Positions 48,015 through 57,855 of a stretch of 64,000 nt of DNA are shown piece after piece. Made by a program: the position numbers and the translations under genes. The notes beneath the pieces were generated by a model. That model made no database searches. It worked only from the letters and a program-made list of their open reading frames with translations, and was not told where the DNA came from. The DNA is taken from positions 1 to 64,000 of the forward strand of contig JAODUP010000189.1 in the NCBI GenBank assembly GCA_025642065.1, in the 5' to 3' direction. Numbering within the stretch: the stretch's first letter is position 1; the number at the start of each line of letters is the position of its first letter. Source of the stretch: Paralvinella palmiformis. Lineage: Eukaryota; Annelida; Polychaeta; Terebellida; Alvinellidae.

Positions 48015-48841
48015 CCTGTTTCTTTGTGGGTATGTATTTATGTGACCCTATGAATGTACGTCACTTCAGTGTGTGTGTGTGTGTGTGTGTGTTTCTTTTA
48101 AACCACATCTACTGACTGCTCAATGTAAAGTTTGGTGTCAAAGTATTGATTTGTTGTATGTATTAACTCACCATTTAACGACACGCACGTGTTGTTTACT
48201 ATGATCTGTGACTTCAAATGGCCCTTTTTCCGTTCATCCGCTTTCTGTTCGCATCCTACACATAGCCGCTTCTCTGTGAGTGTAACACATTTGTCCCGTC
48301 CGAAAAGCGGATCAGCTTGATCCTACAGGATGATGAGGATGATGAGTGGTCAAACACATTTACATGTTCTTCGTATGTATGGATATGTGGAGGTGGAGAT
48401 TATTTTATATTTAAATTGAACTATGTATATTTGTTTTTGTGTATTGCTTCATCGATGCATAGGTTTCAACGGATGTTTGTATGTTGATTCTCGAAGCCAG
48501 TGCCACTATATATGTATCCTAAAACGCACACAGATTCATGTGTCTATGTGCGTGCGTGCGAGTGTGTTTGCGTGCGTGTGTGTGTGTTAATTAAAACGGA
48601 ACGTTTTTGAGAGCGATAAATACTCAAATAACCCAGAAAAACACTAGTTATCCAATGTAAAGTGCTACCACCTGGCGAATGTATTAATTGCTAACACAAA
48701 CAAAAAGCACACGCACATGTTCTCACAGGATATTATAAAGCGCACTTTACTATTATAACTACAGGTCCGGGAGGCAAACCAATATATATAATTTTTGAAA
48801 AAAGTACATGTTATTTGTACTGAGATTTGATTTCGTATTTG

Positions 48842-48873
<32 letters not shown>

Positions 48874-51492
48874 GTGTGTGTGTGTGTGTGTGTTCGTATG
48901 TGTGTGCTTGCGCGCGCGTGTGTGTGTGTTATGAATCGCGGTAACAAACTTTGGAGGACTCATTACGTCTTCACCAAAGAGCGATAATTAACCAGAGAAG
49001 GGAATTACCTGTAGTTAACACGCTTTAGAATATCCCGCTTATTTCCGACATCGAAGGGGTTGCTTTAGTTAACTGTTTACTAATATATATTTATAGTAAT
49101 CTAGTAATCCCATTATCGCCCTTCAAAGCAAGACTATTTCGTTTATATCTCTGATCGGTTCTGGCAATGGGCTGTCGTTGTCGCTGTTGTGCGACATTTA
49201 CTAAAACTGTTAACTGATTTACCAATAGAAAAGTTTTATTTGAGACAAGGCAGACCGCTACGGATTTGTAACTATTAAAACTATATATTAGTATTTTTAA
49301 CCAATAAGTAATGTGTGCTATACAAGTAATAACGCTATAATAAAGTCGTAAATTGTTTTCACACGAAAAAGATTAAAGGTATTCTTCTTAGCCTAATATA
49401 GACAGGAGATAACTGGGAATGTGAAAACTAATTCTATTTCCAACTACTATCGCTACTTCTAAAGTGGACTATATACAACTTATGTTGTCAATTATAGGGC
49501 GCCTCCGTGGTCTAGCGGTAGCGTGTTGGCCCATAGATCACTACCACTCGTGTTCAAATCTCGGCGTGGGCATATCTGAAGGTTGTTTCGTCTTTGACTT
49601 CGCCTCATTACCTTTGGAGGTCGCTCGTCCCATTTAGCCTACCGTGTGCACAAAAGTGGTCGTAAAACATCAGTCATCATCATCATCATCATCATGTTGT
49701 CAATTACAACAACTGAACGAGCTGAGCCTGTGCTCGAGAGTCAAAAACGGTCTTTCTATTCTTGAGTCAGGAGTATTGTAGCGATTAGGAACGTACTATA
49801 TCGTTGAAAGCTACGCCGTTTAAACCTATGCCTCCATGAAGCAATGCACACCTATATTGGCCACCTGTTAGACAGCGTATCCATTTCAAGATTTTATCAA
49901 TAACTTATAAATCTATTAATGATAAGGCGCCAGAATACCAGTGTGAACTGGTGTCCATTAGAAAGTCATTCCGAAAATTGAGATCATCCGGTCAGATACT
50001 ATTGCAGGTGCCAGTCTCTCGGCTCAAGTCATATGGTGATTGTGCGTTTAATGTTGCAGCCCCAATTTTGTATAATAGGTTGCCGGCAAATATTAGGAAT
50101 GCGTCGTCTCTTGAAAAGTTTTAATTTGTTCTAAAAACACACCTATCCAAGGTCGCTTTCACAGATAAATACTAATTATCTTTTTTGCAGCTTTTAGCAG
50201 ACATATTATTTGGGGTATTATTATATTAAATATTATTTGTATAACACCTTTGAATGGCTCTTGCTAGTAATGGGGCTGTATTACTTGTAAATATTATTAT
50301 TATTATCTCTAACTCTTAGTAATAGTTTAAATGTTACAGTAACATGTCATATACAGTAAAGGCTACAGACATAAATGTATGTGTGTGTGTGCGTGTGTGT
50401 GTGCGTGTGTGTGTGCGTGTGTGCGTGTGTGCGTGCGTGGGTTTAGTTTGCTTGTGATGATACATATTCATAAACATATTATAGTCAGCACTGTATACCA
50501 ATTCTATAATCTTATTCACAACTCGTATTACTAGTAACCTGACTGTTCTCATTTTAGAGTTAGTCACATTAATGAAACACAATCAATTGACTTTTCCCAT
50601 AATCGGTGTTGGTCTGGTTGCTGACCACTTGGTTTATTTTCTATCCTCTTCTCGTTCCTAGATCCTACAACTCTGGTAGAGAATATAGAAGTAAGATCCA
50701 CCTTGAACAGCATGGCCATTAGCTTCGTTACAAACGAGTTGTTTTGGACCGTTAATACGAAAGGAATTATTGAACGAATGTCTCTATCAGGGGAGAATAG
50801 AAATGGTTATAAAGATTCTTTAGCTAACGTGGCTGGATTGGCTTTGGATGAAGCAAACAGGTATTTGGAAATTCCACACAGATGCTAATTATAGTTCATG
50901 GTTTATGTCGATGGTAGAACCGTGCATTTGGTATATCTATGAGGTACTAGAGTGATTACCCGACATAGTGTGGCACACATACTTAAACATCAATAAACTG
51001 TATTTATTTTTGTAGAAAAGTCTACTGGACACTGTGCACTTCTCCAGGTCGGGTACAACGCGATACATATACAACCGATGGGGAAGAAACCTTAGTCTCC
51101 CATATTATTCGGCCCTGGGCAATTGTTCTAGACCTTCCAAACAGTTTGATGTATATCTCCATCTATAAGGAATCGACTATACGTGTATACCATTTGAATG
51201 GAGATACAGTCAGAACACTGGAAGCAAAAGAAAAAAGAATTTGTTTGACCATGTTAGGTAAATGTTTAATTTTAAACTAGTATTTGATTGGAAAAGAGTA
51301 CTAGATATTCTTACTAGCGATATTAGTATTTATTGTGCTATTAATGTTATTATCTCATAGAATGTGTTTTAATTTGTTTTAATAAATTACATAAAGGCTG
51401 TTGATTTTTATATTTAATTTAGAAATTCTACTAAGAACATTTATCACAACGTTTTCTAAAATTATTATATTATAGTTTCCACTAATAAATAA

Positions 51493-51539
<47 letters not shown>

Positions 51540-51689
51540 ATATACACACATACACAAGCAAGTATACACACACACACATTCAAATACATTCACGCACACA
51601 GACACGCACAGAGAAACACAGAGAGAAAACACACATACACGCAAACACACACGCACGCACACACGCACGCACACAGCACCACACACACA

Positions 51690-51774
<85 letters not shown>

Positions 51775-54756
51775 CTAACAACAACAAAAACATACACATC
51801 CGCAAACATACACATACAACAGGATGCTCTGTGTTGAGGTGAGAATGGATGAAGATAACTAGAGAGAATTTAAAGTTCCAAGAAGCATCTTCAAACAATG
51901 TGCAGATGTGCAAGTTTATAATAAGAGAGATCGGAATACTATGATATGAAACGTAGCTATGGTATTTTCAAAATAGCTAGGGTTTGCTTATGTGGCGAAA
52001 ATACTATTCTCGGTTGATTAAATTACTGTAAACAAAGTCGTTTAAAATATTCTATAATTTACAATACGTTGTTAACATAATTGTGTCCGTATTGTGTAGA
52101 CAAATAAGTCCTTTAATCATCGGTGTAAGAATTAATTCATGGACACCTATTATAATGAAATATATTAATATACACAACATGATTAATGCCAGGGACTGGA
52201 ATACGTCCAATTATTGGTACCCATTGTCCATCGAAATAATATTGCCATCAGAGTTTGACAGATTTCAGCCAGCATCAATAGTATGTGATATGTTTATAGT
52301 GCCCTATTCAGTTAGATAACCGCAGTATTATTAGCCCCGACTCAGACCTGTTCTAATCCAGCACGAATCTCAACCCCCGAGGGAGCTTACATCGCGTGCA
52401 TGCTACCGTTAAAGGCGCAAAGCGTTGCTGAAACGCATTGCCACCACGCCCAGTCGGGTTCTCATTTTATGGATGAGTGAACCAGTCGCCACACGACAGG
52501 ATTGCAGCTCCCGGATGCTCGAACCCGCGACCATTCGGCTACGAGTCCTGCGGTCTAACTAATAACTGCTGCCACGACGGCTCGAAATAATAGATTACTT
52601 ATACACCCAAATCCGAGGCTTTACAATTATTTGCATTAATTATTGTTAGTTACAGTCATGTTTTAAAATCGGGTCTATGTTACACCCGTTGCGCTATTTC
52701 CCTTTTTTTTCTGATTTCGCCATTTTAGATTTTGCTAATTTCAGGTGATTACCTGTACTTTTATGTATCCGGTGATTCGATATATCGAAAAAACAAAAAC
52801 GACGACTCAAGTCCTGTTAAGTTTAGGTCACCAGCTGATAGTGAATTTACAAGTGTGAAAATAATTACAAGTAAGTTATTCTCCAAAGGATAAGTTTTGG
52901 TATGTGACCTATTAAAATATTATTTTACATCACAGCAAATGGCCAGGCATTACAAGGTTCGTGTGATGGAATTTAGTTTCCCCTGTTCATGTATTGTTAT
53001 ACAGTGTCCTTCGAGTCATTTAAAACTATTCGAATATATGCTTAAAAGACAAAGTAATGGTCGAATACGGTTAATAAATGAAATATTTAGTCAGCCTTTG
53101 GAAGATATGATTTTATTTGGTACATATTATAGGATGTGATATTAATCCGTGTCAAAACAATGGGACATGCATCTGGGCAATCGATGATTATAGATGTATC
53201 TGTATGGACGGTATCACGGGTGATTATTGTGAAGGTAGCAATGCCTAATGATTTTGTTACAAGATAAAAATATTACTTAATTAGCCTAGTAGTTTTACCA
53301 CATGTAATAGATTTAAATAGAATAATGCCTATACAATATTTAATTGCTTAATGTTTATTTTTTTAACGTTTTAGTGGTTAACAATTGTTTTGTTTCTCCG
53401 TGTGAGAACAACGGTACATGTGTTAATTGGATAGGAGGTTTCAACTGTACTTGCACTGAGGGCTATTCTGGATCACGCTGTGAAATAGGTAATGAACTTG
53501 ATAATTGTGTTATCAAAATATTAATTAAAAGTTATTTTAAAAATAAGTATTTTTTTTCAAAATTGATTTAATACATTTATTTAAACGTGGTATTTTCAGT
53601 GTATCAATCTACAATCAATCTGAAATGTCACTTTGAACAACTAAACCGTACATAGTTTCCAATTTATATGTGCACATATTAGTATATGGTAATGAAATTT
53701 TCATCGTTTAGCTGATCCAGATATTGACAATTGTAATGGTGTCATTTGCCAAAACAACGGGACATGTGTTGATGAGATAAATAAATACTATTGTACCTGT
53801 CTTCCTGGTTTTTCTGGTGATCACTGCGAGATTGGTAAGAAAATATACAGCTAGTTGTTTATATTGATTAGATAGTTAAAATTCATTCCACAATATCAGA
53901 AAGAATACTTTGCTGTGCGGGTAGCCATATATAGGACAGAAATAGATTTTGACATTAAAAGGTTATGACCTATTTACTATTGGATAAAAACGCTTTTTCA
54001 CAAAGGTAAACATTCTCAGTTATAAATAATCCATACATTATGACTCTAGCCTTAATGTACTTACAATTAGTTATGTTTATTCTAATAAGGGGTGATCTCA
54101 AAACATTGATGTCGGACATCAGACAACATTACTTTCGTTTGAACAGTTTCATCTCTAGTCGGACATCGAATGTTTCACTTCGTTGATTCGCGCCGTCCCA
54201 GTTAGTTTGTGGCTTTTCTGTGGATGTATTTCCCGCCTACAAAATACACCCCAATTAAACGTTTTTACTAAGTCACGTGATTTCATAAACAAAATGGCGA
54301 CAACCGTGAAGCATTTTCGTTAACCAACAATATTTGGATCGACAAAAGTTGCACATATCTTCAAAAATCCATCCTCCGACTACGAAAAAAATTGCTAACC
54401 AGGAGTGGGAGAAGAACATTTAAACAAAAATTGGGATTAACCAAACAAGATACACGCAAAAACGCTCAAGTGATTTACGGGACACTCTGGTGTATAATAA
54501 ATAATAATTTGTAATTTTATTATTATTCAAATTTAATGATTCAGTGGGAATCTGTGTTGATCGATTTCGGTGTGGCCGTATTTCATACGTTAATACCATT
54601 ATCAATGTTTGCCAACTTTGATCTGGGGGAGGGTTGAGGCCAGATGGATGAAATTGCATCTGTAGTTGGACATTGATGTTCTGAGATGACCCATAAGAAA
54701 GTAATTTTATGGTATTCGTAGAACTTGACAAATCTGTGTTGTAAATTATATTTGGA

Positions 54757-54830
<74 letters not shown>

Positions 54831-55662
54831 TGTTTCAGGTTATGACGACTGTAAAGGCATTTTATGCCACAATAATGGGATATGTATAGATGAAGTCAAT
54901 GGTTATCATTGTAGCTGTATGACAGGTTATATTGGTAAACATTGTGAAATCGGTAAGTGTCTTAGTTTAATATAAAGGGTTATACTTATAATTCTCTTTA
55001 GCATTGTTGCAACGATTAACCTATATAACACTTAGCTAGATAGATCATTTGTTGAGCTTAAGATGTATCATATATCATGGGATGTCAGTATTTATAGCTT
55101 AAAATGGCTTACTATTAATGATTGTAAGAGTCAATATCATTGGAATTACCGGCTATTATTTTGTAACTAATTTATAACTGGTCGATGGATAAATCGATTA
55201 TATGGTTCAGAACATAAAATAATCTATTTCCATTTTTTGGTGAACGGTTTTGATATAATTCGGAATTGTTCATTTTTATGCGAATGAACTATTGAACTAA
55301 GTATTTGGTGGGCTAACCTAATTTCTGTCATTGCTGTGTGATGATTGTACTGTAAAAAACCCATATATTTAGTTTAAACATTATTTATTAATCCGTGGAA
55401 CATACATTTTACTTCAGGATTGGCGTGTTTATTGTTAGCTGTTGGTGGGGCTGTCTGTTTGGCAGCTGCAATTATATATTGTTTACGACGAATAGCACTG
55501 AGAAGAAAGAGCAAAAGGTCAGCACTAAATAATCACAAAAGAGATAGACTGTATTCTTTGGTATACTTACCGTCTGTTGGTCAAAATGGTATATATAAAA
55601 TAAATGGCAATGTTTTAGGAATGAATCAAATATCAGAAATTCAGTATGGTGTTTACAACTGA
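41629..55662 (+). CDS. Type I membrane receptor: two YWTD propellers, four EGF domains
   Basis: Fourteen exons, all GT-AG with matching phases: 41629-41704, 46274-46465, 46696-46885, 46984-47231, 47309-47464, 47610-47798, 50662-50860, 51016-51257, 52745-52870, 53133-53234, 53375-53488, 53712-53834, 54839-54952, 55418-55662. They sum to 2316 nt, about 771 residues. Order: signal peptide (1-25), propeller 1 (26-287; LYWAD, IYWTD, MYWTE, MYWAD, IYWSD), propeller 2 (288-539; degenerate boxes such as LFWTV and VYWTL), four Notch-style EGF domains (540-690), transmembrane helix (691-713), basic stop-transfer and a tail of about 57 residues. LDL-receptor-family propellers bind ligands at the cell surface; ligand unknown. 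There is no LDLa module, no EGF between the propellers and no NPxY. The tail has Y-S-L-V, a possible YxxPhi sorting signal. No lesion seen. Extra exons in the 4.6-kb first intron are not excluded. Confidence 0.9.
42323..42463 (-). mobile_element. tRNA-derived SINE, family A, truncated copy in intron 1
   Basis: On the minus strand: GCGGTCTAGTTGGTAGCGCG, then box-B-like ATTCGAATATC, then body. The ATC-rich tail is missing. More diverged than the copies at 49496 and 61318, so probably older. Confidence 0.7.
43235..43605 (-). mobile_element. tRNA-derived SINE, family B, copy 2
   Basis: Minus strand begins with a good tRNA-like head: box A in GTGGCCTAGCGGTTAAGC and box B GGTTCGAACCCC, with about 280 bp of body. 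The same sequence lies at 4620-4990. In intron 1 of the plus-strand receptor gene. Confidence 0.72.
43915..44015 (+). repeat. Foldback-family fragment
   Basis: GGAGACATTGGCGATTGAG and the following GTTTGTAGCATTTTGCTTTG match the interior of the MITE at 5107-5236 and a piece at 23655-23725. Terminal repeats are not preserved. Confidence 0.5.
45461..45500 (+). repeat. (AC)n(GC)n microsatellite
   Basis: ACAC run passing into GCGCGC, in intron 1. Confidence 0.95.
45634..45835 (+). repeat. (ACT)n trinucleotide repeat
   Basis: About 200 bp of ACT units with a few interruptions (CCGCCACCATTG twice). The long Ser- or Val-rich frames on the minus strand are repeat artefacts. Confidence 0.95.
46274..47464 (+). 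CDS. Exons 2-5: first YWTD propeller
   Basis: Four exons (192, 190, 248 and 156 nt). Blades carry Y-L-Y-W-A-D, I-I-Y-W-T-D, K-M-Y-W-T-E, K-M-Y-W-A-D and H-I-Y-W-S-D. Exons 2-4 and the 98-nt intron between exons 3 and 4 are nearly identical to the minus-strand copy; exon 5 is diverged. A (TA)n run sits in the intron at 46618-46645. Confidence 0.93.
47610..52870 (+). CDS. Exons 6-9: second, degenerate propeller
   Basis: Exons 47610-47798, 50662-50860, 51016-51257 and 52745-52870. Six-blade spacing is kept, but the boxes have drifted: K-I-Y-S-M, L-F-W-T-V, V-Y-W-T-L, L-M-Y-I-S and L-Y-F-Y-V. Exon 8 starts mid-blade after a phase-2 junction. The introns hold microsatellites, a SINE and a CR1 fragment. 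Confidence 0.88.
47826..48014 (+). repeat. Mirrored (TA)n(TG)n ... (AC)n(AT)n microsatellites
   Basis: (TA)n then (TG)n at 47826-47904, and (AC)n then (AT)n at 47970-48014. The two can pair as a long hairpin around a 65-bp loop. A further (GT)n lies at 48069-48092 and a (TA)n(TG)n at 48842-48893. Confidence 0.9.
49496..49693 (+). mobile_element. tRNA-derived SINE, family A, copy in intron 6
   Basis: Head GCGCCTCCGTGGTCTAGCGG, body, then an (ATC)n tail. Perfect 13-bp target-site duplications ATGTTGTCAATTA at 49482-49494 and 49694-49706 show insertion by target-primed reverse transcription. Confidence 0.92.
49800..50290 (+). pseudogene. CR1-like retrotransposon 3' end
   Basis: Plus-strand frame reads L-Y-W-P-P-V-R-Q-R-I-H-F-K-I-L, then A-P-E-Y, L-R-S-S-G-Q-I-L-L-Q-V-P and A-F-N-V-A-A-P-I-L-Y-N-R-L-P. 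This is the standard C-terminal domain of CR1-like ORF2, ending at about 50125. The 3' untranslated part follows. Inserted in intron 6 of the receptor gene. Confidence 0.85.
50378..50440 (+). repeat. (GT)n microsatellite
   Basis: GTGTGC-interrupted GT run. Confidence 0.95.
51498..51772 (+). repeat. Compound (TA)n ... (CA)n(TA)n microsatellite
   Basis: (TA)n at 51498-51534, impure CA-rich stretch to 51725, then (TA)n to 51772. Intron 8. Confidence 0.95.
52335..52590 (-). mobile_element. tRNA-like SINE, family C (single copy)
   Basis: Minus strand has CCGAATGGTCGCGGGTTCGAGCAT-like sequence, with box B GGTTCGAGCATCC, followed by a GC-richer body than the surrounding intron. Only one copy in the window, so the family is inferred from the box B and base composition. 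Confidence 0.45.
53133..54952 (+). CDS. Exons 10-13: four EGF-like domains
   Basis: Each exon is one domain, phase 1-1: 53133-53234, 53375-53488, 53712-53834 and 54839-54952. All have six cysteines in Notch-style spacing with N-N-G-T-C or N-N-G-I-C and G-x-x-G-x-x-C ends. The third starts D-P-D-I-D-N-C, resembling a calcium-binding EGF. Symmetric 1-1 phases allow whole-domain skipping. A long (TA)n (54760-54828) sits just before exon 13 and may affect its acceptor. Confidence 0.93.
54010..54420 (-). mobile_element. Solo 5' region of the 25-28 kb non-LTR family
   Basis: Reverse complement matches 25700-26000 and 27058-27250, including GTCCGACATCGATGTTCTGA-like words and AACGTTTAATTGG. No coding part is attached. 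Lies in intron 12 of the receptor gene. Confidence 0.7.
55418..55662 (+). CDS. Exon 14: transmembrane helix and cytoplasmic tail
   Basis: Begins G-L-A-C-L-L-L-A-V-G-G-A-V-C-L-A-A-A and continues as a single membrane helix, then basic residues (R-R-I-A-L-R-R-K-S-K-R) consistent with a type I topology. The tail contains R-L-Y-S-L-V-Y and ends G-V-Y-N, with no NPxY. Stop TGA at 55660-55662. Confidence 0.92.
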
Positions 55663-55685
55663 ATTATACAATTGAATTATATAAT

Positions 55686-55740
<55 letters not shown>

Positions 55741-55865
55741 TATATATATATTACATGTATGCAAATATGTATCAATCATTACTCTTATTGTGAATAACAT
55801 CACTGCATAAGACAGTTAAGAAAAATCAAGAGTTAAAGCCAACATTACATTGTGAGTTCTTAAAA

Positions 55866-55871
55866 AATAAA
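55866..55871 (+). terminator. Candidate polyadenylation signal
   Basis: AATAAA about 200 bp after the stop codon of the receptor gene. A (TA)n run lies between them (55689-55751). Confidence 0.5.
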
Positions 55872-56119
55872 TACAGTGATTTCTGTTTTAAATTGATTTG
55901 TATACGTTATATATTGTATTTTATTATCGTTTTCGGTTTAACTGGGGTCATAACATTAATGTATAAGTTATTTGAGATATTAACAGGTTGCTAATAACAA
56001 TGCTCATTTAATCACACATACTCATACAAACGTGGTTCTCAATCTATAAGGTTATTGTGGTTACCTCTCTGTATATTGTATCATGAAAAAAATGTAATAT
56101 ATTTGTCAATTATGTACAG

Positions 56120-57690
56120 TATAGTAAGTAAGTAAGTAAATAAGTAAGTAAGTAAGTAATTTTATTCGATGATATATAGAGTAGCATTATTACAATGTTA
56201 TCGCATAATATTATTTACAAGCATATATCATCATGACAACAGACAAGTAAAAAGCTGTAACCTCCAAAATAAAGACCAAACATGTAGAACATAATTGATT
56301 ACACGAGGAGGCGCAGTGGTCTAAAAGTTACGTATTTAACCATTTATGTCCACTGTCCAAGTGCGCTGATTATGGCGATAGTATAACATAATATAATGTA
56401 ATATTGTACAATATATTATATAATATATGTAATTCATAAATGACTTTATTAATTTGAGTTCGTAAGAAATATCTTTACAGATCTATTAAAGCTATGTTGC
56501 GACCTCAACTGTCTTATTGTTTCTGGCAGTTTGTCCCATATTTCAGGTGCTAGGTAAATAAATGTCTTTGATAAAAATGCTGTTTTTCTGTATTGTATGT
56601 GTGGCTGGTGAAGGCTTCTTGTTTCGTGTGAATGAATATGTCTATTTACAATGAAGATCGTCATTAGGGGATCTGGTAAAGAGATATTAATGAATGAATA
56701 CATTATTTTTGAAAGTTGAAAAGTACTTGAGAAACTGTAGCTTCTTAAATAAGGATTCGGTATGAGCATTATAGTTTGATTTCGAGACTGTCCTAATTGC
56801 CCTTTTCTGTAAATTTAAAATGTCCGCAAGTACATTGAGTGACTACAACCCCACAATAACGTGCCATATGTTAAATAGGGATATATCAAGCTGTGGTATA
56901 CTGTTCCTATATTGTGTGTACTTAAGATATGGTTAATTTAATGATGGCATATAGTCCACCGGATATATTTGGTCTACAACTATCTATGTGCTCATGCCAG
57001 TTTAGGTTTTCATCTATTAGTAGTCCCAGTCCCAGAAATTTTACACATTCAACTCGATTAATAATTATATTATCTAATTTTAATACATATGTGTTCGACT
57101 TAACATTCTAATTTTTTTAGAAGAGTACAGGATGTGTTTTGTTTATATTTAAAGATAATTTATTCACCTTAAACCACTCATCTAATGATGCAATGTCTTG
57201 ATTAACGAGTTTATATAATTCCGTAATATTTTTACCAGATACCTAAATTGTTGTATCATCTGCAAATAGTATACATGCGGTGCACCGGAGGGATCCTGGT
57301 AGATCATTTGAGTATATAATGAAGAGGAATGGTCCCAATAGAGATCCCTGGGGTACGCAACAAGTTATTGGAAATAAGTTTGAATCAATACATTTATAAT
57401 AGACATATTGTTTTCTCTTTGTTAGATAGCTCCTGAACCACTCAAAGGTAAAACTGCGTATGCCGTAATGGCATAATGTTTTAGATAAAAGATTGTGATT
57501 TATTGTATCAAAGGCCTTAGAGAGGTCCAGGAACACAGAAAGAGTATAATTACTCGATTTCAATGCAAGTAGAGTATCATAAGTAAATTTGGAAACTGCA
57601 TTTATTGTGGAATGACCTTTACGGAAGCCATATTGGTCATTGTTGATTAACGAGTTAATTGTCATGTAATTGTACAAACGATTATGGAGC
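56120..57690 (-). pseudogene. CR1/Jockey-type non-LTR element, RT and 3' end
   Basis: On the minus strand 57713-57243 encodes a well-kept RT: Y-G-F-R-K-G-H-S-T, F-L-D-L-S-K-A-F-D-T-I-N-H, C-V-P-Q-G-S-L-L-G, and the catalytic F-A-D-D-T. 56769-56449 is the C-terminal domain (T-R-S-L-H, P-E-I-W-D-K-L-P). The 3' end at about 56120 carries a (TTAC)n tail, as in some CR1-type elements. Stops separate the two parts. The upstream end at 57690 abuts a receptor-gene fragment. Confidence 0.87.
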
Positions 57691-57855
57691 AAATAGGTAT
57701 TTGGAAATTCCACACAAATGCTAATTATAGTTCATGGTTTATGTCGATGGTAGAACCGTGCATTTGGTATATCTATGAGGAAATAATGTTCCCCCAATAG
57801 TGGGGGCACACCCTTTTCCCTTAAAATAATAAACTGTATTTATTTTTGTGGTTTG
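57690..57855 (+). repeat. Fragment copied from the receptor gene (exon 7 end and intron 7)
   Basis: Begins GTATTTGGAAATTCCACACA and carries TTCATGGTTTATGTCGATGG and GAACCGTGCATTTGG. These match the exon 7/intron 7 boundary and intron 7 of the receptor gene (50855-51015), with a diverged middle. It separates two parts of a non-LTR element. Confidence 0.85.

Noticed and set aside
52897..53139. An 80-codon frame before the first EGF exon
   Set aside because: It is intron sequence between a strong donor at 52871 and the acceptor at 53132; no domain or similarity.
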